A stretch of DNA of 22,611 nucleotides from Leptospira brenneri (GTDB taxonomy: Bacteria; Spirochaetota; Leptospiria; Leptospirales; Leptospiraceae), in the NCBI RefSeq assembly GCF_002812125.1, contig NZ_NPDQ01000014.1, positions 1 through 22,611 on the forward strand. Reading direction: 5' to 3'. Both the position numbers and the translations under genes were made by a program. Below are positions 7,173 through 13,978 of this stretch, one piece after another. How positions within the stretch are numbered: position 1 is the first letter of the stretch; each line of letters begins with the position of its first letter. The notes under the pieces are model-generated. The model made no database searches and was not told the DNA's origin. It worked only from the letters and a program-made list of their open reading frames with translations.

Positions 7173-7337
7173 GTATAACAGCGACTTAACGCTTCGCCGC
7201 GGGACTTGCGCCCTCGCTCGGTCTGCGACACATTCCCCTCTGGAACTCCTCTTGCATACGCAAGCCTCGTTCCAGTCCCTAACGTCCCTTCTAGGGACTC
7301 AGGGCCGAGGAACGTCGTTAAGTCTAGTTCGTTATGC
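7173..7337 (+). repeat. attC8
   Basis: A 165-bp site with R'' GTATAAC (7173-7179) and R' GTTATGC (7331-7337). The cassette 7 start GTTATACGCAAGCCAGAA and the complement of its end GTTATACGCTGGCCAGAA differ only at positions 10 and 11. Confidence 0.9.
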
Positions 7338-7420
7338 GAACATCCGGTCAAAATTAAAGCTAAATATGGAAAATTGCCATTAAAAATGTGAAAGAAACGG
7401 AAACGGACAAAAAATACCTC

Positions 7421-7458
7421 TTGACAAAAGTGGTCACAATAGTCACAATTTATCATAA
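7421..7458 (+). promoter_or_regulatory. Promoter of the Phd/PIN cassette 8
   Basis: TTGACA at 7421, 17-bp spacer, CACAAT at 7444-7449. Two direct copies of GTCACAAT (7433-7440 and 7442-7449) lie in the spacer and -10, likely antitoxin half-sites. The ATG is 37 nt from the -35 start, leaving a 2-nt leader. Confidence 0.55.
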
Positions 7459-7763
7459 TGATTTCAGTTGGAATTCGCGAATTAAAATCACATCTTAGCC
7501 AATATATCGAATTAGTCAAGAATGGAGAAAATGTTCTAATTACAGAACACAACCGAGTTGTTGCTGAGTTAAAATATCCCGGTAAAGAAGAATCTAACAA
7601 TAATATACAAAAAATTTTGAATAAACTGGCGAATGAAGGTAAATTAATTCCTGCTAAACGCAAAGCTACCCAGATTAATAAAATTCAAAAACAAAATCTA
7701 AATCCTAAAAAACAGGCTGACTGGTGGGCCCTATATCAAGACTCAAAAGATGATAATCTATAA
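7458..7763 (+). CDS. Phd/YefM-family antitoxin
   Basis: A 101-residue antitoxin of the Phd/YefM fold. The N-terminus SVGIRELKSHLSQYIELVKNGENVLITEHNRVVAEL is the standard DNA-binding and dimer domain. The rest is a charged, poorly ordered tail with a WWALYQDSKDD end, the likely toxin-binding segment. It pairs with the PIN-domain toxin 5 bp downstream, a common Phd/VapC combination. It should repress its own promoter, where two direct GTCACAAT repeats lie. Assignment is firm at the family level. Confidence 0.9.
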   Translation: MISVGIRELKSHLSQYIELVKNGENVLITEHNRVVAELKYPGKEESNNNIQKILNKLANEGKLIPAKRKATQINKIQKQNLNPKKQADWWALYQDSKDDNL

Positions 7764-7768
7764 TATAA

Positions 7769-8206
7769 ATGATTTACTATATTGAAACGAGCATTATACT
7801 CTCTATCATTTTAGGAGACCATTTCAACGATAAAGCAGTAAGCATCTGGAATGCCCCCAGCGAAAAAGTAAGCTCGATCTTAACTTTAATAGAAGCTACT
7901 ATAGTGCTTAGGAGATTCTTTAAAGCCAATAAAAAGAATCTTTCATCCCAGTGGCTCTCAAAACATGAAAAACAACTTAAAGAACTCCTTTCTGAATGCT
8001 CTTTGATGAAAATTGATGAGAACATACAATCTATTATTGAATTAAAAAAGGATATTGCCGACTGCAGATCTCTAGATGGTATTCATGTTGCAACAGCAAT
8101 ATTCTTAAAAGATGTAATGCATTCTTCAAACTTTGCTTTTTACAGCTTCGATAAAAGAGTAAACGAAGTCGCTGAAAAATTCGGACTAAGACCGGACGTC
8201 GCATAA
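7769..8206 (+). CDS. PIN-domain toxin with Glu in place of the first Asp
   Basis: A 145-residue PIN-domain VapC-like toxin. Conserved acidic positions are Glu42 (LTLIEATIVLRRF), Asp103 (DCRSLDGIHVATA) and Asp128 (FYSFDKRVNEVA). The usual first Asp (YxDTS) is replaced by Glu6 in YYIETS, which may still bind the metal. The stop codon is the TAA inside the attC9 R'' box (GCATAAC), so the gene and attC overlap and the last residues DVA are encoded by the cassette 3' tag. The catalytic competence is uncertain because of Glu6. Confidence 0.85.
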   Translation: MIYYIETSIILSIILGDHFNDKAVSIWNAPSEKVSSILTLIEATIVLRRFFKANKKNLSSQWLSKHEKQLKELLSECSLMKIDENIQSIIELKKDIADCRSLDGIHVATAIFLKDVMHSSNFAFYSFDKRVNEVAEKFGLRPDVA

Positions 8207-8365
8207 CAGCGACTTAACGCTTCGTTTCGGGACTTGCGCCCTCACTCGGTCTGCGACACATTCCCCTCTGGAACTTCTCTTGCCTCCGCAAGCGTCGTTC
8301 CAGTCCCTAACGTCCCTTCCAGGGACTCAGGGCCGGGGAACGTCGTTAAGTCTAGTTCGTTATAC
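8201..8365 (+). repeat. attC9
   Basis: A 165-bp site with R'' GCATAAC (8201-8207), which contains the stop codon of the toxin gene, and R' GTTATAC (8359-8365). Its body is identical as read to attC6. The cassette 8 tags match as GTTATGCGAACATCCGGTC and GTTATGCGACGTCCGGTC, the only tag pair with a one-base length difference. Confidence 0.92.
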
Positions 8366-8406
8366 GAAATCGCAAAAAATCTAATCCAGGATTAAAGAAA
8401 ATTTAT

Positions 8407-8442
8407 TTGACTTATCTCAAAATGAGATGTTTTTGGGAATAG
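8407..8442 (+). promoter_or_regulatory. higBA promoter and operator, cassette 9
   Basis: TTGACT at 8407-8412 followed by the palindrome ATCTCA-AAA-TGAGAT (8414-8428). No good -10 hexamer is seen. The GTG at 8442 is 35 nt from the start of the -35 box, the same spacing as in the other TA cassettes. Confidence 0.5.
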
Positions 8443-8738
8443 TGCATATCATCAGCTGGAAAAAATTAGATGATTTCATTAATAAACACCCAAATTCAGA
8501 AAGTTCATTAAAAAGCTGGTATAAAATTATTAAAAACACTAATTTTAAGGATTTTAGCGAGCTAAGGAAGGTTTTTAATTCTGTCGATCAGGTCGGAAAA
8601 CTTACTGTTTTTAATATAAGTGGGAACCACTTCAGATTAATTGCTGCCATTCATTTTAACAGACAGAAGCTTTTTATTCGAAATGTATTAACGCATTCAG
8701 ATTATGATAAAGGAAAATGGAAAAAGGAGACAATATGA
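8442..8738 (+). CDS. higB: HigB toxin, mRNA interferase
   Basis: A 98-residue HigB of the type with an N-terminal HIISWKKLDDFINKHPNSESSLKSWYKII, then FNISGNHFRLIAAIHFNRQKLFIRNVLTHSDYDKGKWK, the full family pattern including the YDKGKW ending. The family cuts translated mRNA. I prefer GTG 8442 as start: it fits the family N-terminus and the 35-nt promoter spacing. ATG 8427 would add five residues and lies inside the operator palindrome. The antitoxin gene overlaps the stop (ATGA). Confidence 0.88.
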   Translation: MHIISWKKLDDFINKHPNSESSLKSWYKIIKNTNFKDFSELRKVFNSVDQVGKLTVFNISGNHFRLIAAIHFNRQKLFIRNVLTHSDYDKGKWKKETI

Positions 8739-9136
8739 TTCTAGAAATTGAAAAAGTTAAGAATGTTTGGCATGATGTTAAAGACATTCTCTCCGTTCCA
8801 CACACTGATAAACAGTATAAAAAATTAGTTAAAGTATTAGATGAACTTATTGATGAAGTTGGGAATGATGAAAAACACCAACTTGCTCCACTTCTAGAAA
8901 CTGTTGGGAATTTGATTGAAGAATATGAAAACGATCATTTTATGCAACCAAATGCTGAACCTATTGAAGTTTTAAAGTTTCTTATGCTAGAAAACAATTT
9001 AACTCAAAAAGATCTAAATATTCTAGGTAGTCAAGGAGTTGTCTCTGAAATCCTAAATGGAAAAAGAGAATTGAATGTTCGACAAATCAAAGCGCTTGCA
9101 GAAAAATTCCATATTTCTCCATCTGTCTTCATTTGA
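8735..9136 (+). CDS. higA: HigA antitoxin, HTH protein
   Basis: A 133-residue antitoxin of the larger HigA type. The first 80 residues are a helical toxin-binding region rich in charged residues (LDELIDEVGNDEKHQLAPLL). The C-terminal 50 residues form the HTH: EPIEVLKFLMLENNLTQKDLNILGSQ, then the recognition part GVVSEILNGKRELNVRQIKALAEKF. The ATG at 8735 overlaps the higB stop and follows a GGAGA ribosome binding site; a start at 8717 is less likely. It ends shortly before the half site attC10. Confidence 0.88.
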   Translation: MILEIEKVKNVWHDVKDILSVPHTDKQYKKLVKVLDELIDEVGNDEKHQLAPLLETVGNLIEEYENDHFMQPNAEPIEVLKFLMLENNLTQKDLNILGSQGVVSEILNGKRELNVRQIKALAEKFHISPSVFI

Positions 9137-9155
9137 TCGTGTTGTTTGCGACTTC

Positions 9156-9215
9156 GTATAACAGCGACTTAACGCTTCGCCTCGGGACAAGCCCTCGCTC
9201 GGTCTGCGACACATT
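9156..9215 (+). repeat. attC10, left half only
   Basis: R'' GTATAAC (9156-9162), L'' and the left arm are present up to GACACATT at about 9215, and then the sequence changes abruptly to unrelated DNA. L' and R' are missing, so this site should not act as a complete attC. Its upstream flank still complements the cassette 9 start over GTTATACGAA-x-TCGCAAA. The deletion also removed the 5' tag of cassette 10. Confidence 0.88.
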
Positions 9216-9260
9216 ACCTGCATACAGCAGAAAGATACTATTACAATCAAAGGTAAATTT

Positions 9261-10013
9261 ATGATAAAATATTTAACTTTTGCTTCACTATTCTCGTTTA
9301 GCTTTTGTAGTATTCCATGGAAGGGATATGGGAACGTAAAGAAATATAACTATAAGCATGGGGTAATAGTCATTCGTGAAACTCCTTTATATGAGCATCC
9401 AATTGAAGATAAGAAGTATCAAATAGGATTTTGCAAAGAAGGAACATTGTTTGATGTAGATTCAGACTACACTAACAACGAATTGTCATCTCGTGATGAT
9501 ATCGCTAGAAGTTACTATAAAGTAACGTGTGATAACAGAACGGGATTCCTCCCTATTTTGTCTACTTATACATATGAGAATGTGTTGGAAGCAAAAACCG
9601 CAAAAGAACTCTCCGCTGTGGATTGGAAATCTTTTAAGACCTTATCTATTTTCCAGGAACAGATTTCGGGAGAGAGATATTTAACAGAATCGGATTTATC
9701 CTTTGTAATTTATTCCGATTTTGACTACTTAAAATCTGCAAGGGTCTGGTTAGATATATCAAACAATAGCAATACAATTTATAAGGAACCATATCAAATC
9801 ATAAAGACAAATAGTGACAATACAGAATTTACACTTATATCAAAGAGAAATGAAACGATAACTATCTCTCGCATAAACAACAAATATTCCAAAGTTTCTG
9901 GCTTTCCTCTCTTGAATGGTGGAAAAGAAACTATAGTGCAACGTTACAATATTATAAAAGACTGGAATTCTTATGAAAGTCCTTGGTTTCGATTTATACC
10001 CTTTTTAAATTAA
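9261..10013 (+). CDS. SH3-like lipoprotein, cassette 10
   Basis: A 250-residue predicted lipoprotein. The signal peptide ends in FSFC, Cys16, a loose lipobox. Residues about 30-110 look like a bacterial SH3-type domain: GVIVIRETPLYEHP, then IGFCKEGTLFDVD, then SYYKVTCDNRTGFLPI, where the final GFLP is typical of that fold. The C-terminal half is beta-rich and not recognised. A ribosome binding site (AAAGGTAAATTT) precedes the ATG. It follows the broken attC10 with no complete site on its left, so as a mobile unit it is fused to cassette 9. Confidence 0.7.
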   Translation: MIKYLTFASLFSFSFCSIPWKGYGNVKKYNYKHGVIVIRETPLYEHPIEDKKYQIGFCKEGTLFDVDSDYTNNELSSRDDIARSYYKVTCDNRTGFLPILSTYTYENVLEAKTAKELSAVDWKSFKTLSIFQEQISGERYLTESDLSFVIYSDFDYLKSARVWLDISNNSNTIYKEPYQIIKTNSDNTEFTLISKRNETITISRINNKYSKVSGFPLLNGGKETIVQRYNIIKDWNSYESPWFRFIPFLN

Positions 10014-10112
10014 CTTTATTTTAGAAACGGTCAAAAAAATACAATCAGATCAAAATCTTTTCTCAATTATATTACTAGAAGTAGGAATTAAATTTGAGGC
10101 ATAAAAAACGGC

Positions 10113-10277
10113 GCATAACAGAGACTTAACGCTTCGCTGCGGGACTTACGCCCTTGCTCGGTCTCCGACACATTCCTCTCTGGAACTTCTCTTGCCTCCG
10201 CAAGCGGCGTTCCAGTCCCTAACGTCCCTTTCAGGGACTTAGGGTCGGGGAACGTCGTTAAGTCTAGTTCGTTATAC
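10113..10277 (+). repeat. attC11
   Basis: A 165-bp site with R'' GCATAAC (10113-10119), L'' GACTTAACG and R' GTTATAC (10271-10277). The upstream flank predicts a lost cassette 10 start near GTTATGCGCCATTTTTT, which is not found next to attC10. Confidence 0.9.
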
Positions 10278-10319
10278 GCAATGGGTAAAAATCTATTGTT
10301 CTACCGGAAATTATTTTAC

Positions 10320-10357
10320 TTGACAACTTGTCAACTTGCTTTCTACTAAAACTATAA
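10320..10357 (+). promoter_or_regulatory. Promoter and operator of the Phd/VapC cassette 11
   Basis: TTGACA at 10320-10325 forms the left arm of the palindrome TTGACAA-C-TTGTCAA (10320-10334). The -10 is CTACTA or TACTAA at 10343-10349. The ATG is 37 nt from the -35 start. Confidence 0.55.
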
Positions 10358-10593
10358 TGAAGTCTTATGCCGTTGGTGAACTAAAATCTCACTTCTCCGA
10401 AGTTCTTGAATACGTCAAAAAAGGAGAAAAAGTTGGTATTCTCTTTGGAAAAAATAAAAAGACAATCGCGATGATCGTTCCGATCAACCAAAAGGCTGAT
10501 GCAAAAAGAAAAATTGGAATACTTGATGGAAAGGCCAAAATATCTTTTGGTAAAGATTTTTCTATTACCGAAGAGGAATTCTTAAATATTTAA
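10357..10593 (+). CDS. Phd/YefM-family antitoxin
   Basis: A 78-residue Phd-type antitoxin with the N-terminal domain KSYAVGELKSHFSEVLEYVKKGEKVGILFGKNKKTIAMIVP and a tail (GILDGKAKISFGKDFSITEEEFLNI) typical of antitoxins paired with this class of VapC. I chose ATG 10357 from the family N-terminus and the promoter spacing. A TTG at 10336 in the same frame lies in the promoter. The stop overlaps the toxin start (TAATG). Confidence 0.9.
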   Translation: MKSYAVGELKSHFSEVLEYVKKGEKVGILFGKNKKTIAMIVPINQKADAKRKIGILDGKAKISFGKDFSITEEEFLNI

Positions 10594-10994
10594 TGGCTTA
10601 TCTTTTAGATACTCATGCTTTACTCTGGGTAATTGGTGATTCAAAACAATTAAGCAAAAAAGTTGCAACTATCGTTCAGGATCAAGAAAACCAAATTCTA
10701 GTAAGTGCCATTTCATTATGGGAAATTTCTTTAAAATATAGACTCACTAAGCTAAAACTTTCTGGTTTTAAACCAGACGATATCCCAAAACTACTTGAAA
10801 AATTAAATATTAACATTATCGAACTAAGCCCGGAAGAAGCTTCTTCTTATCATAATCTCAAAGAAGATTTTCATAAAGATCCCTTTGATCGAATGCTTAT
10901 TTGGCAATGCATTACAAGAAAGCTCACCTTCATTTCTAAAGATTCAGAGATAAAGAAGTATAAAATTTCTGGATTAAAAACTATTTGGTCTTAA
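10593..10994 (+). CDS. vapC: VapC-type PIN toxin
   Basis: A 133-residue PIN toxin. The active-site acidic residues are Asp6 (YLLDTHALLW), Glu44 (SLWEISLKY), Asp99 (HKDPFDRMLIWQC) and Asp117 (FISKDSEIKKY). The DTHALLW start and the DPFDRMLIWQ block are diagnostic of the subgroup that pairs with Phd-like antitoxins. It should be an Mg-dependent RNase. The gene starts on the last base of the antitoxin stop and ends 11 bp before attC12. Confidence 0.93.
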   Translation: MAYLLDTHALLWVIGDSKQLSKKVATIVQDQENQILVSAISLWEISLKYRLTKLKLSGFKPDDIPKLLEKLNINIIELSPEEASSYHNLKEDFHKDPFDRMLIWQCITRKLTFISKDSEIKKYKISGLKTIWS

Positions 10995-11005
10995 TTACCC
11001 ACAGC

Positions 11006-11170
11006 GTATAACAGCGACTTAACGCTTCGTTTCAGCACTTACGGCCTCACTCGGTCTGCGACACATTCCTCTCTGGAACTTCTCTTGCCTCCGCAAGCGG
11101 CGTTCCAGTCCCTAACGTCCCCTACAGGGACTCAGGGCCGAGGAACGTCGTTAAGTCTAGTTCGTTATAC
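11006..11170 (+). repeat. attC12
   Basis: A 165-bp site with R'' GTATAAC (11006-11012) and R' GTTATAC (11164-11170). Cassette 11 tags: start GTTATACGCAATGGGTAA, complement of end GTTATACGCTGTGGGTAA. Confidence 0.9.
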
Positions 11171-11266
11171 GATATTCCCTAAACTTAAACTTTTAAAATA
11201 GGATTAGATTTAAGGTAAATATCTAAAATAACTGCTAAATTCTATTCATTTCCGCTCTAACTAAAC

Positions 11267-11303
11267 TTGACTTTTGTTCAATGTTTGTGCTAAAATATTA
11301 CTA
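11267..11303 (+). promoter_or_regulatory. Promoter of the DUF433/DUF5615 cassette 12
   Basis: TTGACT at 11267-11272, 18-bp spacer, TAAAAT at 11291-11296, and the ATG exactly 12 nt after the first T of the -10. No palindrome is obvious. The 96 bp between attC12 and the promoter hold nothing recognisable. Confidence 0.6.
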
Positions 11304-11527
11304 TGGATTACAAATCTAGACTTTCCTCCTCACCTGATGTTTTACTCGGTAAACCGGTGATTAAAAATACAAGGATTGCAGTCGATTTAATTCTCGAAAG
11401 ATTAGGCGACGGGATGTCTATCGAAGAAATCCTCGAAGCTTCACCAGGAATCGAAAAAGACGATGTCCTTGCTTGTATCTCATATTCAAGCCATGTAATA
11501 AGCAGAGAAAGCTTGCTTGCAAGTTAG
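11303..11527 (+). CDS. DUF433 antitoxin
   Basis: A 74-residue DUF433 protein, a small HTH-type antitoxin. Signatures are the N-terminal SSPDVLLGKPVIKNTRIAVDLILERLGDGMSIEEILEASPGIEKDDVLACISY, which covers the whole domain. DUF433 proteins are usually found next to DUF5615 PIN-like toxins, as here. It has no ribosome binding site and its start sits on the predicted transcript start. It overlaps the toxin frame by 11 nt. Confidence 0.9.
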   Translation: MDYKSRLSSSPDVLLGKPVIKNTRIAVDLILERLGDGMSIEEILEASPGIEKDDVLACISYSSHVISRESLLAS

Positions 11528-11879
11528 TATCCTCGCTGACGAAAATGTCGACTATCGACTTATTAAACTTCTTAGAAGTGAAGGGCACAAAGTTTTTTCT
11601 GTTTTAGAAGAAAATAAAGGTATTACAGATCTACAAGTCATTGAGCTGGCAAAGAAAATTGATGCTATCATTCTTACATTAGATAAAGATTTTGGTGAAT
11701 GGGTTTTTGCTCATAAAGAATATTCTAATGGCATTATCTTTCTCCGATATAGCCCAAAAGACTTTAAAGAAATTTTCAACTCTCTGAATATTCTCTTAAG
11801 AAGAAATAGTCGTGAATTAGATGGGAAATTCGTCGTTTTATCAAAAAACAAAATTCGCATAAGAGATATTCACTTATAG
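11517..11879 (+). CDS. DUF5615 PIN-like toxin
   Basis: A 120-residue PIN-like protein of the DUF5615 type. The N-terminal ILADENVDYRLIKLLRSEGHKV, the LTLDKDFGEWVF block and GIIFLRY are the family landmarks; Asp8, Glu9 and the Asp pair of DKDF are the probable metal ligands. The start is taken as TTG 11517, the only start that retains the ADEN motif, overlapping the antitoxin end. Expected activity is RNA cleavage, held back by the DUF433 partner. Tight coupling suggests translation reinitiation. The stop is 20 bp before attC13. Confidence 0.88.
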   Translation: MQVSILADENVDYRLIKLLRSEGHKVFSVLEENKGITDLQVIELAKKIDAIILTLDKDFGEWVFAHKEYSNGIIFLRYSPKDFKEIFNSLNILLRRNSRELDGKFVVLSKNKIRIRDIHL

Positions 11880-11898
11880 TCAATAAATCGGGAACATC

Positions 11899-11970
11899 GC
11901 ATAACAGCTACTTAACGCTTCGCTTCGGGACTCAGGGCCGGGGAACGTCGTTAAGTCTAGTTCGTTATAC
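11899..11970 (+). repeat. attC13, 72-bp deletion form
   Basis: R'' GCATAAC (11899-11905), L'' CTACTTAACG, then CTTCGGGACT joined directly to CAGGGCCGGGGAACG, then L' CGTTAAGTC and R' GTTATAC (11964-11970). The join lies in GGGACT, which occurs twice in full sites, so about 93 bp was lost between direct repeats. All four boxes are kept. Tags of cassette 12 still match: GTTATACGATATTCCC and GTTATGCGATGTTCCC. Confidence 0.9.
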
Positions 11971-12030
11971 GACATGTGGCAAAAATAATTGAATACTTAT
12001 AATTTAGGTTAAAGAAAATTAAAAAAAGTA

Positions 12031-12066
12031 TTGAATTTGTACCGTTATTCCGTTACACCTAAAAAG
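12031..12066 (+). promoter_or_regulatory. Promoter of RelE/XRE cassette 13
   Basis: TTGAAT at 12031-12036, 17-bp spacer, TACACC at 12054-12059, and GTG exactly 12 nt after the first T of the -10. CCGTT is repeated in the spacer at 12042 and 12050. Confidence 0.5.
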
Positions 12067-12443
12067 TGATAGAATTTACAGCTTATAAAGGCCAAAAATT
12101 CACTGTCGAATGGTATTTTGATGAAAAAGAAAAATCTGATGTTCTGGAATATTTTAATGAACTACCAGATGATTTAAAAATCAAAACTTTGGCTTTGTTC
12201 AAAAGATTTGCTGATATTGGAGAAATCAAAGACAAAACTAAATTCAATTTTGAAGGAGACTCTCTATTTGCTTTCAAACCTATTCCTCACAGGTTCCTTT
12301 GCTTCTTTGTAAAAGGAAAGAAAATTATCATAACCAATGCTTTTGTCAAAAAAACTGATAAACTGCCAAAAAACGAAAAAATTAGAGCTATTAAAAGAAG
12401 GGATGATTATGAAACAAGAAGTAAAAAAGGTATCTACTACTAA
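12066..12443 (+). CDS. RelE-like toxin, phage Gp49-type
   Basis: A 125-residue RelE-superfamily toxin of the Gp49-like group. The order DVLEYFNELPDDLKIKTLALFKRFADIGEIKDKTKFNFEGDSLFAFKPIPHRFLCFFVKGKKIIITNAFVKKTDKLP is typical, with the K-x-I-I-I-T-N-A-F-x-K-K-T strand-turn near the C-terminus. Start is GTG at 12066, the first codon at the predicted transcript start; no ribosome binding site. The antitoxin gene overlaps its last 35 nt. Activity expected is ribosome-dependent mRNA cutting. Confidence 0.87.
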   Translation: MIEFTAYKGQKFTVEWYFDEKEKSDVLEYFNELPDDLKIKTLALFKRFADIGEIKDKTKFNFEGDSLFAFKPIPHRFLCFFVKGKKIIITNAFVKKTDKLPKNEKIRAIKRRDDYETRSKKGIYY

Positions 12444-12726
12444 ATCTACATTTGATCGTTTAATGAAAGATAAATCCTTCAAAGCAAAATTTGAAAAGGA
12501 ATATGATGCTCTCAATCTTTCTGAAACATTAATTGAATTAATGGAATCTCAAAAAGTTTCCGTAAGAGAACTTTCTAAAAAAGCTAACGTTTCCAGTACT
12601 GTAATTCAAGAAATTAGAAGTGGAAAACAAGACAACCCTACCTTACTTGTTCTTTCTAAACTAATTCACACTTTAGGTGGAGAAATTGTTATCAAAAAGG
12701 GAAAGAAAACTTTGGCGAGTGTTTAA
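12409..12726 (+). CDS. XRE-family antitoxin
   Basis: A 105-residue HTH antitoxin. A strong ribosome binding site (AAGAAGGG at 12395-12402) fits ATG 12409. The HTH covers about residues 45-95: LIELMESQKVSVRELSKKANVSSTVIQEIRSGKQDNPTLLVLSKLIHTLGG, ending with EIVIKKGK. The N-terminal 40 residues (TFDRLMKDKSFKAKFEKEYDAL) match the toxin-contacting part of XRE antitoxins of Gp49-like toxins. It overlaps the toxin gene, so translation is coupled. Family call is firm. Confidence 0.88.
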   Translation: MKQEVKKVSTTKSTFDRLMKDKSFKAKFEKEYDALNLSETLIELMESQKVSVRELSKKANVSSTVIQEIRSGKQDNPTLLVLSKLIHTLGGEIVIKKGKKTLASV

Positions 12727-12736
12727 GCCACACGTC

Positions 12737-12899
12737 GCATAACAACGACTTAACGCTTCGCTTCGGGACGAGCCCTCGCTCGGTCTGCGACACATTCCTC
12801 TCTGGAACTCCTCTTGCCGTCGCAAGTCTCGTTCCAGTCCCTAACGTCCCCTTCAGGGACTCAGGGTCGAGGAACTTCGGGAAGACTAGTTCGTTACAC
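12737..12899 (+). repeat. attC14, with a mutated L' and variant R'
   Basis: R'' GCATAAC (12737-12743), L'' GACTTAACG, but the right side reads CTTCGGGAAGAC in place of CGTCGTTAAGTC, so L' no longer pairs with L''. R' is GTTACAC (12893-12899); this variant belongs to cassette 14 and is matched by GTGTAAC at attC15. Cassette 13 tags: GTTATACGACATGTGGC and GTTATGCGACGTGTGGC. Confidence 0.88.
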
Positions 12900-12960
12900 G
12901 CAATCGCTTAAAATTTGACCAGAAAAGACAATATCGGAACGAATACTCAGGTAAATCAAT

Positions 12961-12995
12961 TTGACAAATCCAAATTCTACATCAAAATAGAACTA
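12961..12995 (+). promoter_or_regulatory. Promoter of UPF0175/DUF3368 cassette 14
   Basis: TTGACA at 12961-12966, 16-bp spacer, CAAAAT at 12983-12988, and the ATG exactly 12 nt after the first base of the -10. Confidence 0.55.
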
Positions 12996-13249
12996 TGAGC
13001 CTTCTGCAGATAGAAATTCCAGACCATCTACTTTTAGCAATAAACGAAACAGAAGATTCATTAAAAAATGACTTAAAATTTGAATTTGCTAAACACCTCT
13101 TTACTAAGGGTAAATTTACTTTAACGCAAGCGGCTGAGTTTTCATCTTTAGATCTAAAGACTTTTATGCATAAAATTTCACAAGACGGAATACCTGTTAT
13201 TGATTACGATTCAGATGATCTAGATTCCGAATCTTCTCTGTTAAAATAG
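12995..13249 (+). CDS. UPF0175-family antitoxin
   Basis: An 84-residue UPF0175 protein, a small HTH antitoxin. Landmarks are IEIPDHLLLAINETEDSLKNDLKFEFAKHLFTKGKFTLTQAAEFSSLDLKTFMHKISQDGIPVIDYD: strand, long helix, LTQAAE helix-turn and the GIPVIDYD end. It is the usual partner of DUF3368 PIN-like toxins, as here. The start is at the predicted transcript start. The toxin follows after 7 bp. Confidence 0.9.
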   Translation: MSLLQIEIPDHLLLAINETEDSLKNDLKFEFAKHLFTKGKFTLTQAAEFSSLDLKTFMHKISQDGIPVIDYDSDDLDSESSLLK

Positions 13250-13256
13250 AAATACA

Positions 13257-13733
13257 TTGATAATAATTGCTGACTCATCTCCTCTTATATCATTAGCAAT
13301 TATTAATAAGTTACATCTTATAGATGAAATTTTTCAGGAAATCATCGTTCCTTTCTCCGTTTACGAAGAAATTGCTCATACAGACAAAAAATTCAGTTCC
13401 ACATTACAAGAATGGACTAAACCCTTTATAAGAAAATGTAATAATATAGACGCCTTTAACGCTTATAGACTTTCATTAGGAAAAGGTGAATCAGAAGCTA
13501 TTGTTCTATCGAAGGAATTTAAAAATAGCATTCTGTTAATTGATGATAAAAAAGCTAGAAAAGTTGCTAAATTAGAAAATCAAAAAGTCATTGGAACTAT
13601 TGGAATTCTTATCTCTGCAAAAGAGAAGGGCCTAGTTTCTGAAATTAAAAGTTCATTAATGCTTCTTGAGGAACACGACATCCATCTTTCCAAAGCTTTA
13701 ATAGAAAAAGCACTACAAATGACTGGCGAATAA
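13257..13733 (+). CDS. DUF3368 PIN-like toxin
   Basis: A 158-residue DUF3368 protein with a PIN fold. The ADSSPLISLAIINKLHLIDEIF start (Asp6), VPFSVYEEIA (Glu38), LGKGESEAIVLSKEF (Glu78, Glu80), LLIDDKKARKVA (Asp96, Asp97) and the VIGTIGILISAKEKG block are all family features. Start is taken as TTG at 13257, the only start upstream of IIADSSP. The probable role is an RNase toxin paired with UPF0175. attC15 starts 8 bp after the stop. Confidence 0.9.
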   Translation: MIIIADSSPLISLAIINKLHLIDEIFQEIIVPFSVYEEIAHTDKKFSSTLQEWTKPFIRKCNNIDAFNAYRLSLGKGESEAIVLSKEFKNSILLIDDKKARKVAKLENQKVIGTIGILISAKEKGLVSEIKSSLMLLEEHDIHLSKALIEKALQMTGE

Positions 13734-13741
13734 GCGACTGC

Positions 13742-13904
13742 GTGTAACAGCGACTTAACGCTTCGCATCGGGACGAGCCCTCGCTCGGTCTGCGACACAT
13801 TCCCCTCTGGAACTTCTCTTGCCTCCGCAAGCGGCGTTCCAGTCCCTAACGTCCCTTACAGGGACTCAGGGCCGGGGAACGTCGTTAAGTCTAGTTCGTT
13901 ATAC
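13742..13904 (+). repeat. attC15
   Basis: A 163-bp site with R'' GTGTAAC (13742-13748), the exact complement of the variant GTTACAC that opens the same cassette, and R' GTTATAC (13898-13904). Tags of cassette 14: GTTACACGCAATCGCTTA and GTTACACGCAGTCGCTTA. Confidence 0.92.
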
Positions 13905-13942
13905 GACATCACCTAGAATTTGATAAAAAAAAATAATAACAC

Positions 13943-13978
13943 TTGACAACAGTATCGCAATACGTTAGCATTCTATTG
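13943..13978 (+). promoter_or_regulatory. higBA promoter, cassette 15
   Basis: TTGACA at 13943-13948, 17-bp spacer, TAGCAT at 13966-13971, and GTG exactly 12 nt after the first T of the -10. A short inverted repeat GTAT-CGCA-ATAC (13952-13963) lies in the spacer. Confidence 0.65.
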
